A stretch of 18,621 nucleotides of DNA, taken from assembly GCA_031555505.1 (NCBI GenBank), contig JAVBUH010000054.1:1-18621 (forward strand), given 5' to 3'. Source of the DNA: JAJDIA01 sp031555505. Its GTDB lineage: Bacteria > Bacteroidota > Bacteroidia > Bacteroidales > Tannerellaceae. The notes under the pieces were generated by a model. That model saw nothing but the letters and a program-made list of their open reading frames with translations. It was not told the DNA's origin and did no database searches. The position numbers were made by a program, and so were the translations under genes. Below, piece by piece: positions 6,947-13,444 of this stretch. Positions within the stretch are counted from its first letter, which is position 1. Each line of letters opens with the position of its first letter.

Positions 6947-8497
6947 ATGGTTACCCGTAAAGACCGGATCCTTTGGGCCGACGACGAGATCGACCTGCTC
7001 AAACCGCATATCCTCTTCCTACAGGATAAAGGCTATGAAGTGGTGCCTGTGGTAAGCGGGCAGGATGCCATCGACTGCTGCCGGGAAGAACAGTTCGATA
7101 TTATTTTCCTGGACGAAAATATGCCCGGGCTTACCGGCCTGGAAACACTGGCGCAGATCAAAACCATCAACCCCAATGTGCCGGTGGTGATGGTCACTAA
7201 GAGCGAGGAAGAGAGCATCATGAACCAGGCCATCGGTAACAAGATAGCCGACTATCTGATCAAACCTGTCAACCCCAACCAACTCCTTCTTTCCATCAAA
7301 AAGAATGTACACAAGAATGTGATCATATCCGAGACAACTACCGTAGGGTACCGCCAGGAGTTCTCCCGCATCGGCATGCAGATCAGCGATTCGCTGACGG
7401 CCGACGAATGGATGGAGGTATACAAGAAACTTGTCTACTGGGAACTTGAACTCGAAGCCAGCCAGACACAGATGAACGACCTCTTGCTGATGCAAAAGAA
7501 AGAGGCCAACAACGCTTTCGGCAAGTTTATCCGCAAGCATTACGCCGACTGGGTACAGCATCCTGAAAGTCGCCCCATGATGAGCCCTGATCTCTTCAAG
7601 AAGAAAGTCTTCCCATTGCTCGACAACGACGAGAAGGTATTCTTCATCCTCATCGATAACTTCCGCCTCGACCAGTGGAATGTGGTCAAAGACCTGCTGT
7701 CCGACTATTTTACCTTCGACGAGAGCCTCTACTACAGCATTCTGCCTACGGCCACACAATATGCCCGCAATGCCATCTTCTCCGGCCTTATGCCGATCCA
7801 GATAGAAAAGATGTTCCCCGATCTTTGGGTAGACGAAGACAGTGAAGAAGGCAAGAACCTTAATGAGGCTCCGCTGATCCAGACACAGATCGATCGCTTT
7901 CGCAAGAAGTACACCTTCTCGTACCATAAGGTATACGATGCGCAGTTTGGAGAAAAACTGATCGGGCAGGTACCGTCGCTGCTTCACAACCAGTTGAACG
8001 TGATCGTGCTCAACTTTATCGATATGCTCTCCCATGCCCGTACCGAAAGCCGGATGATCCGTGAACTGGCGCAGAGTGAAGCCGCTTACCGCAGCCTCTC
8101 GCGTTCATGGTTCCAGCATTCTACCGCGCTCGAACTCTGTCGCCGCATTGCGGATAAGGGTTGTAAGATCGTGCTCACTACCGATCACGGTACGATCCGT
8201 GTAGATTCGCCCATCAAGGTGATAGGCGACAAAAACACCAATACCAACCTCCGCTACAAAGTGGGGAAGGCGCTCAATTACAACCCGAAGGAAGTATTCG
8301 AAATCCGTGAGCCGGGCAAGTTCGGTCTGCCGTCGCCCAACCTCAGCAGCCGGTACATCTTTGCCCTTGAGCAGGATTTCTTTGCTTATCCGAACAATTA
8401 CAACTACTACGTTTCCTACTATAAGGATACCTTCCAACACGGCGGCATCTCCATGGAGGAGATGATGGTTCCTTTTATCGTATTAGATCCCAAGTAG
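6947..8497 (+). CDS. porX: PorX: response regulator fused to PglZ/alkaline phosphatase-like domain
   Basis: The protein has 516 residues. Residues 6-122 are a CheY-like receiver with the acidic pair Asp12/Asp13, phospho-acceptor Asp56 in IIFLDENMPG, Thr84 and Lys106 in IADYLIKPVNP. A linker region (about 125-210) leads to a PglZ domain of the alkaline phosphatase superfamily, visible as FFILIDNFRLDQW (about 230-242), VIVLNFIDMLSHAR and CKIVLTTDHGTIRVDSP with the metal-binding Asp/His residues. In Porphyromonas gingivalis and Flavobacterium, PorX works with the kinase PorY and sigma factor SigP to control type IX secretion genes, and its PglZ domain acts as a phosphodiesterase on oligonucleotides. 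No PorY, SigP or other T9SS gene is in the window. It sits 14 bp behind the antiporter and 62 bp before tsaE. Confidence 0.95.
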   Translation: MVTRKDRILWADDEIDLLKPHILFLQDKGYEVVPVVSGQDAIDCCREEQFDIIFLDENMPGLTGLETLAQIKTINPNVPVVMVTKSEEESIMNQAIGNKIADYLIKPVNPNQLLLSIKKNVHKNVIISETTTVGYRQEFSRIGMQISDSLTADEWMEVYKKLVYWELELEASQTQMNDLLLMQKKEANNAFGKFIRKHYADWVQHPESRPMMSPDLFKKKVFPLLDNDEKVFFILIDNFRLDQWNVVKDLLSDYFTFDESLYYSILPTATQYARNAIFSGLMPIQIEKMFPDLWVDEDSEEGKNLNEAPLIQTQIDRFRKKYTFSYHKVYDAQFGEKLIGQVPSLLHNQLNVIVLNFIDMLSHARTESRMIRELAQSEAAYRSLSRSWFQHSTALELCRRIADKGCKIVLTTDHGTIRVDSPIKVIGDKNTNTNLRYKVGKALNYNPKEVFEIREPGKFGLPSPNLSSRYIFALEQDFFAYPNNYNYYVSYYKDTFQHGGISMEEMMVPFIVLDPK

Positions 8498-8559
8498 CAG
8501 TTCCATTTAACGTATTACGATCCCACATATATAAATATCAACAATAGTATTCCATCTCT

Positions 8560-8988
8560 ATGACATTACAAATAAAAAGCCTGGATACCATCCACGAAAC
8601 CGCCCGCGAATTTATCCGCCTCATGGGCGACCATACCGTCTTTGCCTTCTACGGCGGCATGGGCGCTGGCAAGACTACATTCATCAAAGCTGTTTGTGAA
8701 GAACTGGGTGTAATGGATGTAATCAATAGCCCCACCTTCGCCATCATCAACGAATACCGTAGCGATACCACAGCCGAACTCATCTACCACTTCGACTTCT
8801 ACCGTATCAACAAACTGTCTGAAGCCGAAGACATCGGTACCGAAGATTACTTCTACAGCGGCGCCCTCTGTTTTATTGAATGGCCGGAAAAGGTAGCCGA
8901 AATGCTTCCCTTCGACGCAGTCTCTGTAACGATCTCCGAAAACCCGGACGGTTCACGGTCGGTAGAAATCAAAGAGCCTGTAGCCTAA
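8560..8988 (+). CDS. tsaE: TsaE, ATPase of tRNA threonylcarbamoyladenosine (t6A) synthesis
   Basis: The protein has 142 residues, typical for YjeE/TsaE. The Walker A loop is GGMGAGKTT at residues 32-40, followed by the family signature SPTFAIINEY (57-66), YHFDFYR and CFIEWPEKV with the conserved acidic and tryptophan residues. TsaE binds the TsaD-TsaB complex in the cytosol and uses ATP hydrolysis to reset it during t6A37 modification of ANN-decoding tRNAs; it is generally essential. It follows porX by 62 bp and precedes the small membrane gene by 19 bp. No separate -7 box was evident in the 62-bp gap, so co-transcription with porX is likely. Confidence 0.95.
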   Translation: MTLQIKSLDTIHETAREFIRLMGDHTVFAFYGGMGAGKTTFIKAVCEELGVMDVINSPTFAIINEYRSDTTAELIYHFDFYRINKLSEAEDIGTEDYFYSGALCFIEWPEKVAEMLPFDAVSVTISENPDGSRSVEIKEPVA

Positions 8989-9007
8989 TCTCTAAACTTA
9001 TCTTATT

Positions 9008-9229
9008 ATGAGCCTCGCTGAATATTTTATCTACTTCCTCTTCCTCTCCCTCGGCAGCCTTACTGTACTGGCCGCCTTACTCAACTTCGACTGGTTTTTC
9101 CAGACAGCCAGCGCTACGCCTTTTGTGGGCTGGCTTGGCCGGAGAGGAGCCCGGTTGTTTTATGGCGTGTTGGGAGTGGTGATGATTGTGTGTGGGGTGA
9201 TGGGGTTGCTGGGGCCATCGAATGTGTAG
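9008..9229 (+). CDS. Small two-helix membrane protein, Imm17-like
   Basis: The protein has 73 residues with two hydrophobic helices, about residues 5-25 and 50-68. They are joined by a short loop containing FDWFF, then FVGWLGRRGARLFYGVLG. The NFDWFF ... GRRGARxFYG pattern is what I recall of the Immunity protein 17 (Imm17) family, predicted two-TM immunity proteins of polymorphic toxin systems. No toxin gene or secretion cassette accompanies it here; the neighbours are housekeeping genes, and it follows tsaE by 19 bp in the same direction. It may therefore be a domesticated or mis-named small membrane protein rather than a true immunity factor. The family assignment rests on memory of the pattern. 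Confidence 0.6.
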   Translation: MSLAEYFIYFLFLSLGSLTVLAALLNFDWFFQTASATPFVGWLGRRGARLFYGVLGVVMIVCGVMGLLGPSNV

Positions 9230-9256
9230 TATGAATTTACCTAAGCAGTAGACAGT

Positions 9257-9278
9257 ATTACTCGTATTTTCGAGCAAT
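9257..9278. terminator. Imperfect hairpin downstream of the Imm17-like gene
   Basis: ATTACTCG (9257-9264) and CGAGCAAT (9271-9278) pair over 8 bp with one mismatch around a TATTTT loop. The hairpin lies 28 bp after the Imm17-like stop. No T-run follows on either strand, so it would be a weak terminator or an RNA-end stem. Confidence 0.3.
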
Positions 9279-9296
9279 CAGTAATGAGAAACTACC

Positions 9297-9404
9297 ATGC
9301 AAAAGAAATATCCGACAGTAGTCTTATTGTTTCTCCTGTTCTGTTGCCAGACCGCCATATTTGCGCAGACAGGACAAGATCAATTATTTAATCCACCAAC
9401 ATGA
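9297..9404 (+). CDS. 35-residue ORF consisting of a signal peptide; likely stub of a lost secreted protein
   Basis: ATG 9297 opens a short frame: MQKKYPTVV, then a hydrophobic core LLFLLFCC, then QTAIFAQTG, a textbook signal peptide with probable cleavage between Ala23 and Gln24. Only twelve residues follow before TGA at 9402-9404. The last 17 bp overlap the end of rnr on the opposite strand. A complete gene this short with such a good signal peptide would be unusual; the simplest reading is the 5' remnant of an exported protein whose body was deleted when rnr came to lie here. A genuine tiny secreted peptide remains possible. No strong TAnnTTTG promoter precedes it (TATTTTCG at 9265-9272 is one mismatch away). 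Confidence 0.45.
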   Translation: MQKKYPTVVLLFLLFCCQTAIFAQTGQDQLFNPPT

Positions 9405-11571
9405 AGTCCAGCTGTTTGCGTTCGAGGTTGGCTTGGGCTACTTTGATGGTGATGGGGTCGCCGAGGCGGTATTGGCGCTTTTTGCGGCGGCCGGTGAGGC
9501 AGTAGTTCTTTTCGTCAAACTCGTAGAAGTCGTCGTCGAGGTCGCGGATGGGCACCAGGCCTTCGCATTTGTTCTCGTTGAGCTCTACGTAGAGGCCCCA
9601 TTCGGTAACACCGGAGATGACGCCGTCGTACACCATCCCGAGGCGTTCACTCATGTATTCCACCTGTTTGTATTTGATGGAAGCGCGTTCGGCGCTGGCG
9701 GCGGTTTGTTCCATGGACGAGCTGTGTTCGCACAGGTCTTCACACTTGTTCTTCTGCACGCTGCGGCCACCGGCCATATAGTTGGCCAACAGGCGGTGCA
9801 CCATCATGTCCGGATAGCGGCGGATGGGCGAGGTGAAGTGCGTGTAGTAGGGGAAGGCAAGCCCGTAGTGGCCTACGTTCTCCGTTGTATAGATCGCTTT
9901 CTGCATGGAGCGGATGGCAAGGGTTTCGATCAGGTTCTGTTCCGGACTTCCCTGTGCCTTGTCGAGCAGTTGGTTGATGTTGCGCGACACCTCGTCTTGC
10001 TTGCCTTCGGTCTTGAGCTTGTAGCCGAAGCGGCGAATAAAGGTGGCGAAGTTTTCCATCTTCTCCGGATCGGGCGATTCGTGGATACGGTAGACAAATA
10101 CTTTGGGCGTCTTGCCTTTGCCCGGATTGCCGATACACTCGGCCACGGTGCGGTTGGCCAGCAACATGAACTCTTCGATCAGCTTGTTGGCATCCTTCGA
10201 TTCCTTGAAGTATACGCTGAGGGGCTTTCCTTTCTCGTCAATTTCAAACTTCACTTCGTAGCGGTCGAAGTTGATGGCACCGTTCTTGAATCGTTTCTCG
10301 CGCAGTTTCTTGGCAAGGGCGTCGAGGGCGAGTATTTCTTCCTTGTAATCGCCTCCGCCGGTTTCAATCACTTGCTGGGCTTCTTCGTAAGTGAAGCGGC
10401 GGTCGCTCTTGATCACGGTGCGGACGATGCGCGATTTTTTTACTTCGGCGTTCGCGTCGAGTTCGAAGATGGCGGAGAAACAAAGCTTCTCTTCATCCGG
10501 GCGGAGTGAACAGATAAAGTTGCTCAGCCGTTCAGGTAGCATGGGGATGGTACGATCCACCAGGTAGACCGACGTGGCGCGTTGCTGCGCTTCGCGTTCG
10601 ATGATACTGTCCGGTTTCACATAGTGCGTTACATCGGCGATGTGTACACCCACTTCCCAGTGGCCGTTGGGCAGCAGACGTGCCGAGAGGGCGTCGTCAA
10701 AGTCCTTGGCATCTTTCGGGTCGATGGTGAAGGTGAGTACGTTGCGGAAGTCCTCGCGGCGGGCGATCTCGTCGGCCGGGATCACTTCGGAGATACGGTC
10801 GGCAGCCTTTTCCACAGCAGCCGGGTATTTATACGGCAGGCCGAACTCGGCCAGGATGGCGTGCATCTCGGTGGTATTCTCTCCGGCTGTACCGAGGATA
10901 TCCACCACTTCGCCCAACGGGTTTTTAGCTCCGTCGGGCCATTCGATGATGCGGACGATGGCTTTATCGCCGTTTTTGCCGTTCTTCAGTTTGTTTTTGG
11001 GGATAAAGATATCGTTAGCCAGGGTCTTGTCTTCGGTTACGAGGAAGGCAAAACCTTTTATTACCTGCAGTTTGCCTACGTAAGATTTGTCTTTGCGTTC
11101 GAGTATTTCCACTACGGAGGCCTCTGGTTCGGCGCCACGGCGTTTGGCCAGCAGCTGCACCTTTACCTTATCGCCATGCATGGCGTGGCCGGAGTTACGC
11201 TCGGCAACGAATACCGGGGTGCCGCCTTCTTCGGGAATGAAGGAGTTCTTCCCGTTGCTGCGGCGCGAGAATGTACCTATGGCCAGTGTGCCGAGGTTGA
11301 CCAGGCGGTAACGGCCGCGGTCTATCTCGGTGATGAAATGGTCGGCCGCCAGGTCGTCCAGTATCTCGGCTACCTGCAGGCGTTGCACCTGGGCTTCGAT
11401 GCCGAGCATCTTGCTGATCTGTTTGTAGTTGAACGGTTCGTTAGGTGAAGACTGGAAGGCGGCCGTGATCGCCGGGATCATCGCATCTTTTCTCATTCGT
11501 TTGGCACTTCCTTTTTTATGTTCTCTTTTTTCGTGATTTCCTTTTGGTTTATGCTTATTGTTTCTTGACAT
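9388..11571 (-). CDS. rnr: Ribonuclease R (RNB-family 3'-5' exoribonuclease)
   Basis: The protein has 727 residues. A Lys/Arg-rich N-terminus (1-28) precedes a winged-helix-like RNase R N-terminal domain (about 30-92). Cold-shock/OB domains follow, about 95-230. The RNB catalytic domain is marked by FTIDPKDAKDFDDALS, with the Mg-binding aspartates at 284, 290, 292 and 293. The S1 RNA-binding domain is at 645-725 (GMVYDGVISGVTEWGLYVEL). The enzyme degrades RNA processively, including structured RNA, and takes part in rRNA and tmRNA-linked quality control. Unlike the E. coli enzyme there is no long basic tail after S1; the basic region is at the N-terminus. It starts 16 bp after the SMP-30-like gene and probably shares its transcript. 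No terminator is evident at its 3' end, which runs into the signal-peptide stub. Confidence 0.95.
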   Translation of the reverse strand: MSRNNKHKPKGNHEKREHKKGSAKRMRKDAMIPAITAAFQSSPNEPFNYKQISKMLGIEAQVQRLQVAEILDDLAADHFITEIDRGRYRLVNLGTLAIGTFSRRSNGKNSFIPEEGGTPVFVAERNSGHAMHGDKVKVQLLAKRRGAEPEASVVEILERKDKSYVGKLQVIKGFAFLVTEDKTLANDIFIPKNKLKNGKNGDKAIVRIIEWPDGAKNPLGEVVDILGTAGENTTEMHAILAEFGLPYKYPAAVEKAADRISEVIPADEIARREDFRNVLTFTIDPKDAKDFDDALSARLLPNGHWEVGVHIADVTHYVKPDSIIEREAQQRATSVYLVDRTIPMLPERLSNFICSLRPDEEKLCFSAIFELDANAEVKKSRIVRTVIKSDRRFTYEEAQQVIETGGGDYKEEILALDALAKKLREKRFKNGAINFDRYEVKFEIDEKGKPLSVYFKESKDANKLIEEFMLLANRTVAECIGNPGKGKTPKVFVYRIHESPDPEKMENFATFIRRFGYKLKTEGKQDEVSRNINQLLDKAQGSPEQNLIETLAIRSMQKAIYTTENVGHYGLAFPYYTHFTSPIRRYPDMMVHRLLANYMAGGRSVQKNKCEDLCEHSSSMEQTAASAERASIKYKQVEYMSERLGMVYDGVISGVTEWGLYVELNENKCEGLVPIRDLDDDFYEFDEKNYCLTGRRKKRQYRLGDPITIKVAQANLERKQLDFMLVD

Positions 11572-11587
11572 ACTTGTGTTACTTTTT

Positions 11588-12538
11588 TTACTTTTTAAAT
11601 CGGTTTGCCGGGACGCCGGTGACGCCCGGTTTACAATAGAACAAACTTCCGCTCAATGGGTTCAGGGCGATATCCTCTGCCGATAGCCGGGCACGTGCGG
11701 TGGTGATATACAGGATATCGAGGTTTTCACCTCCGAAAGCGCAGGAAGCCACATTGCGGGCGGGGACTTCCACTTTGGTAACGAGCTCGCCGGTGCTTGG
11801 GTTGTAGCAGTACACGCCTGATCCTCCCCACTGGGCTACCCAGAGGTTGCCATGGCTGTCGATCGCCATACCGTCCGGACCACCTGTCCCTTTGGGGATC
11901 GATACGGCGATGCCGTCGTACATCACGTCACCTGTGGCGGCGTCGTAGGCATAGCGGGCTACGCGTCCGGTGGGGGTATCGTTGTAATACATGGTCTTCT
12001 GGTCGGCAGTCCACACAATGCCGTTGGAGGTGGTGATGCCTGTGAGGCGGGTGGCCACCGTCCCTTTTCCGTCGATGGTATACAGTTCGGCCGATCCGCG
12101 CGGTGCGCCCATCGTCATCGTGCCTGCCCAGAGACGTCCCTGGGGATCGCACTTGCCGTCGTTGAAGCGGTATTTGCCGCCACCATCGTCGATCTTTGCG
12201 ATGGAGGTATGGCTGCCATCGGTAAGATTGACCCGGATGATCTCATTCTGAAGCGCCACGATCACTGTGTTGGCAGTCTCCGGAACCACGGTCGTTACCA
12301 TCCGGTCGAATGTCCAGGTGCGGCAGTCTTTCTTATCGGGCATAAATTCATAGAGTGTTTTGCCTTCGATATCTACCCAGAAGAGTGTTTTGCGGTCGGG
12401 ATGCCAGATAGAGCCTTCTCCCGTAGTAGCTTCTGCCTTGTAGGCCAGTTCGGCAGTAATGGTCTGTGCCAGCCCCACGCCGGTGGTGCATACCCAGAGG
12501 AAGCAGGCGGCAACCACCACATTGATCCGTTTTTTCAT
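11588..12538 (-). CDS. Exported SMP-30/gluconolactonase/LRE-type beta-propeller protein
   Basis: The protein has 316 residues. Residues 1-24 are a signal peptide (MKKRINVVVAACFLWVCT ... GLAQ), so it acts in the periplasm. The rest is a six-bladed SMP-30 propeller. All divalent-metal ligands of the family can be placed: Glu41 in GEGSIWHP, Asn172 in SNGIVW and Asp222 in GPDGMAID, with the substrate-contact Asn126 in YRFNDGKCDPQGRLWAGTM. The Asn-to-Asp spacing equals that of human SMP-30 (154 to 204). Family members hydrolyse sugar lactones such as gluconolactone, and an active lactonase is expected. The substrate is unknown. It precedes rnr by 16 bp, an unrelated housekeeping partner. A TACCTTTG box lies upstream. 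Confidence 0.9.
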   Translation of the reverse strand: MKKRINVVVAACFLWVCTTGVGLAQTITAELAYKAEATTGEGSIWHPDRKTLFWVDIEGKTLYEFMPDKKDCRTWTFDRMVTTVVPETANTVIVALQNEIIRVNLTDGSHTSIAKIDDGGGKYRFNDGKCDPQGRLWAGTMTMGAPRGSAELYTIDGKGTVATRLTGITTSNGIVWTADQKTMYYNDTPTGRVARYAYDAATGDVMYDGIAVSIPKGTGGPDGMAIDSHGNLWVAQWGGSGVYCYNPSTGELVTKVEVPARNVASCAFGGENLDILYITTARARLSAEDIALNPLSGSLFYCKPGVTGVPANRFKK

Positions 12539-12570
12539 GACGGGAATCGTTGATGTGACAACTTATTTCA

Positions 12571-12578
12571 CAAAGGTA
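12571..12578 (-). promoter_or_regulatory. Bacteroidota -7 box for the SMP-30/rnr transcript
   Basis: The minus strand reads TACCTTTG, an exact TAnnTTTG match, 32 nt before ATG 12538. No TTTG -33 element is present at the standard spacing. Confidence 0.45.
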
Positions 12579-12734
12579 CGTTTCTTTTATCCTGTAGAGG
12601 ACGTTTGTTTGTTAAGTTATCTTAAAACGGATGGTTGAAAGTGATCATGCTTGCTATATATCTTCTTATTTGTATAAGGAGCGTGCGAGCAAAAATAAGG
12701 CCGGGTGTTTGTTGGTTGGATAAAGCAAAGTTGC

Positions 12735-12755
12735 GTGGTGCATCACCGGCACCAC
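12735..12755. other. Perfect 7-bp inverted repeat
   Basis: GTGGTGC (12735-12741) and GCACCAC (12749-12755) flank a 7-nt spacer ATCACCG. No T-run follows on either strand, so it is not a standard intrinsic terminator. It could be a protein-binding site or an RNA stem. Confidence 0.4.
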
Positions 12756-12780
12756 TGACGTGGCGCATGACGATGGTATG

Positions 12781-12844
12781 TACGCATTCAAACCGGAGCA
12801 GACTTGAAGGTCTATGCTTTCCAATCGGAGCAAATATGAACCTT
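12781..12844. repeat. Two degenerate 32-bp direct repeats in tandem
   Basis: Positions 12781-12812 and 12813-12844 align without gaps at 22 of 32 positions; the shared core is CGGAGCA followed by TGAA. No third copy was seen immediately on either side. They may be relics of a short repeat family or an internal duplication. Confidence 0.5.
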
Positions 12845-12869
12845 TTGTGAGGCAGGCAAATGGAAGTGC

Positions 12870-13307
12870 TTACTTCTTCGACACGTTGATGGCGATCATC
12901 CGGTCGAAGGCAAAGCGGCCGGGGCCGGTGGCATACATCAGGACAAAGACTACGAGGTAGATAAAAGCCAGTTCTTTCACGGCAAACGGATCGTTGGCGT
13001 GAATCACGAAGAAGGCCATACCCATCGTAAAGATCATCGGGATCAGGGCCAGGCGGTACAAGGTGCCGGTGATAAAACCGAGCGAACAGACCACTTCGGC
13101 AAAGATAGCCAGGCCCAGTGAAGTACGGGGGCCTACACCCAGCGGGTCGGGGAAAGTAGTTTCCAGGGCATCAAAAGCAGCCCATTTCTGGAGTCCGTGT
13201 GTGAGGAGCAATATGCCGAATAATAAACGTAGTCCCAGCAGGAACCATGAAGTTGGTTTGTTTTCCGCTTTCATCGGAAATAAAAACCGGAGGATAGTTG
13301 TAATCAT
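12870..13307 (-). CDS. DoxX family membrane protein
   Basis: The protein has 145 residues and four predicted membrane helices (about 22-40, 62-82, 86-102 and 113-130). The LRLLFGILLLTHGLQKW segment near the N-terminus is the DoxX signature; GLAIFAEVVCSLGFITGTLYRLALIPMI follows the family pattern. DoxX-type proteins are inner-membrane proteins linked to quinone-coupled or oxidative-stress functions (thiosulfate:quinone oxidoreductase subunit, mycobacterial membrane-associated oxidoreductase complex), but most bacterial members have no assigned role. It stands alone on the minus strand, 137 bp downstream of the beta-helix gene and 331 bp upstream of the SMP-30 gene, so it may be monocistronic. 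Confidence 0.88.
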   Translation of the reverse strand: MITTILRFLFPMKAENKPTSWFLLGLRLLFGILLLTHGLQKWAAFDALETTFPDPLGVGPRTSLGLAIFAEVVCSLGFITGTLYRLALIPMIFTMGMAFFVIHANDPFAVKELAFIYLVVFVLMYATGPGRFAFDRMIAINVSKK

Positions 13308-13313
13308 AATTTC

Positions 13314-13330
13314 TTAGTTTTATTAACTAA
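13314..13330. promoter_or_regulatory. Inverted repeat just upstream of doxX
   Basis: TTAGTT (13314-13319) and AACTAA (13325-13330) form a perfect 6-bp inverted repeat with a 5-nt spacer, 6 bp before the doxX ATG on the minus strand. It could be an operator or a stem in the leader. AT-only composition makes chance occurrence fairly likely. Confidence 0.25.
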
Positions 13331-13444
13331 ACAAGTAATCCCCGCAAATAGTTCTTGCAGGCGGATGGGGGAAAAGACAGGGTCGGCCTCTCCCGGTTCA
13401 GAGGGGAAAAGACACAATAGCAACAAATTGGGCTATGATGCCTT

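Larger units (their letters stand above)
12539..12869. other. 331-bp gene-free region with repeats and hairpin
   Basis: No convincing gene lies here. Besides the promoter near 12571 it contains a perfect 7-bp hairpin (12735-12755) and two degenerate 32-bp direct repeats (12781-12844). A 71-codon plus-strand ORF (12635-12850) crosses the repeats but resembles no family and lacks a recognisable start context. The sequence looks like decayed repeat or gene debris. Confidence 0.5.

Noticed and set aside
7019..8035. 338-codon minus-strand ORF opposite porX
   Set aside because: It is a shadow of a well-supported gene with intact receiver and PglZ motifs.
9361..11448. Long plus-strand ORFs (382 and 288 codons) opposite rnr
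   Set aside because: They are antisense to clear RNase R motifs; GC-rich codon patterns keep the opposite frame open. The translations show no family features.
12781..12844. Possible CRISPR remnant from 32-bp repeats
   Set aside because: The copies are directly contiguous without spacers and only 22/32 identical, with no cas genes nearby.
12635..12850. 71-codon plus-strand ORF in the 331-bp gap
   Set aside because: It crosses degenerate repeats, resembles no protein family, and has no convincing promoter or start context.
13360..13420. CCTCT/AGAGG stem as a terminator for the beta-helix gene
   Set aside because: Only five base pairs and not followed directly by a T-run on the minus strand.
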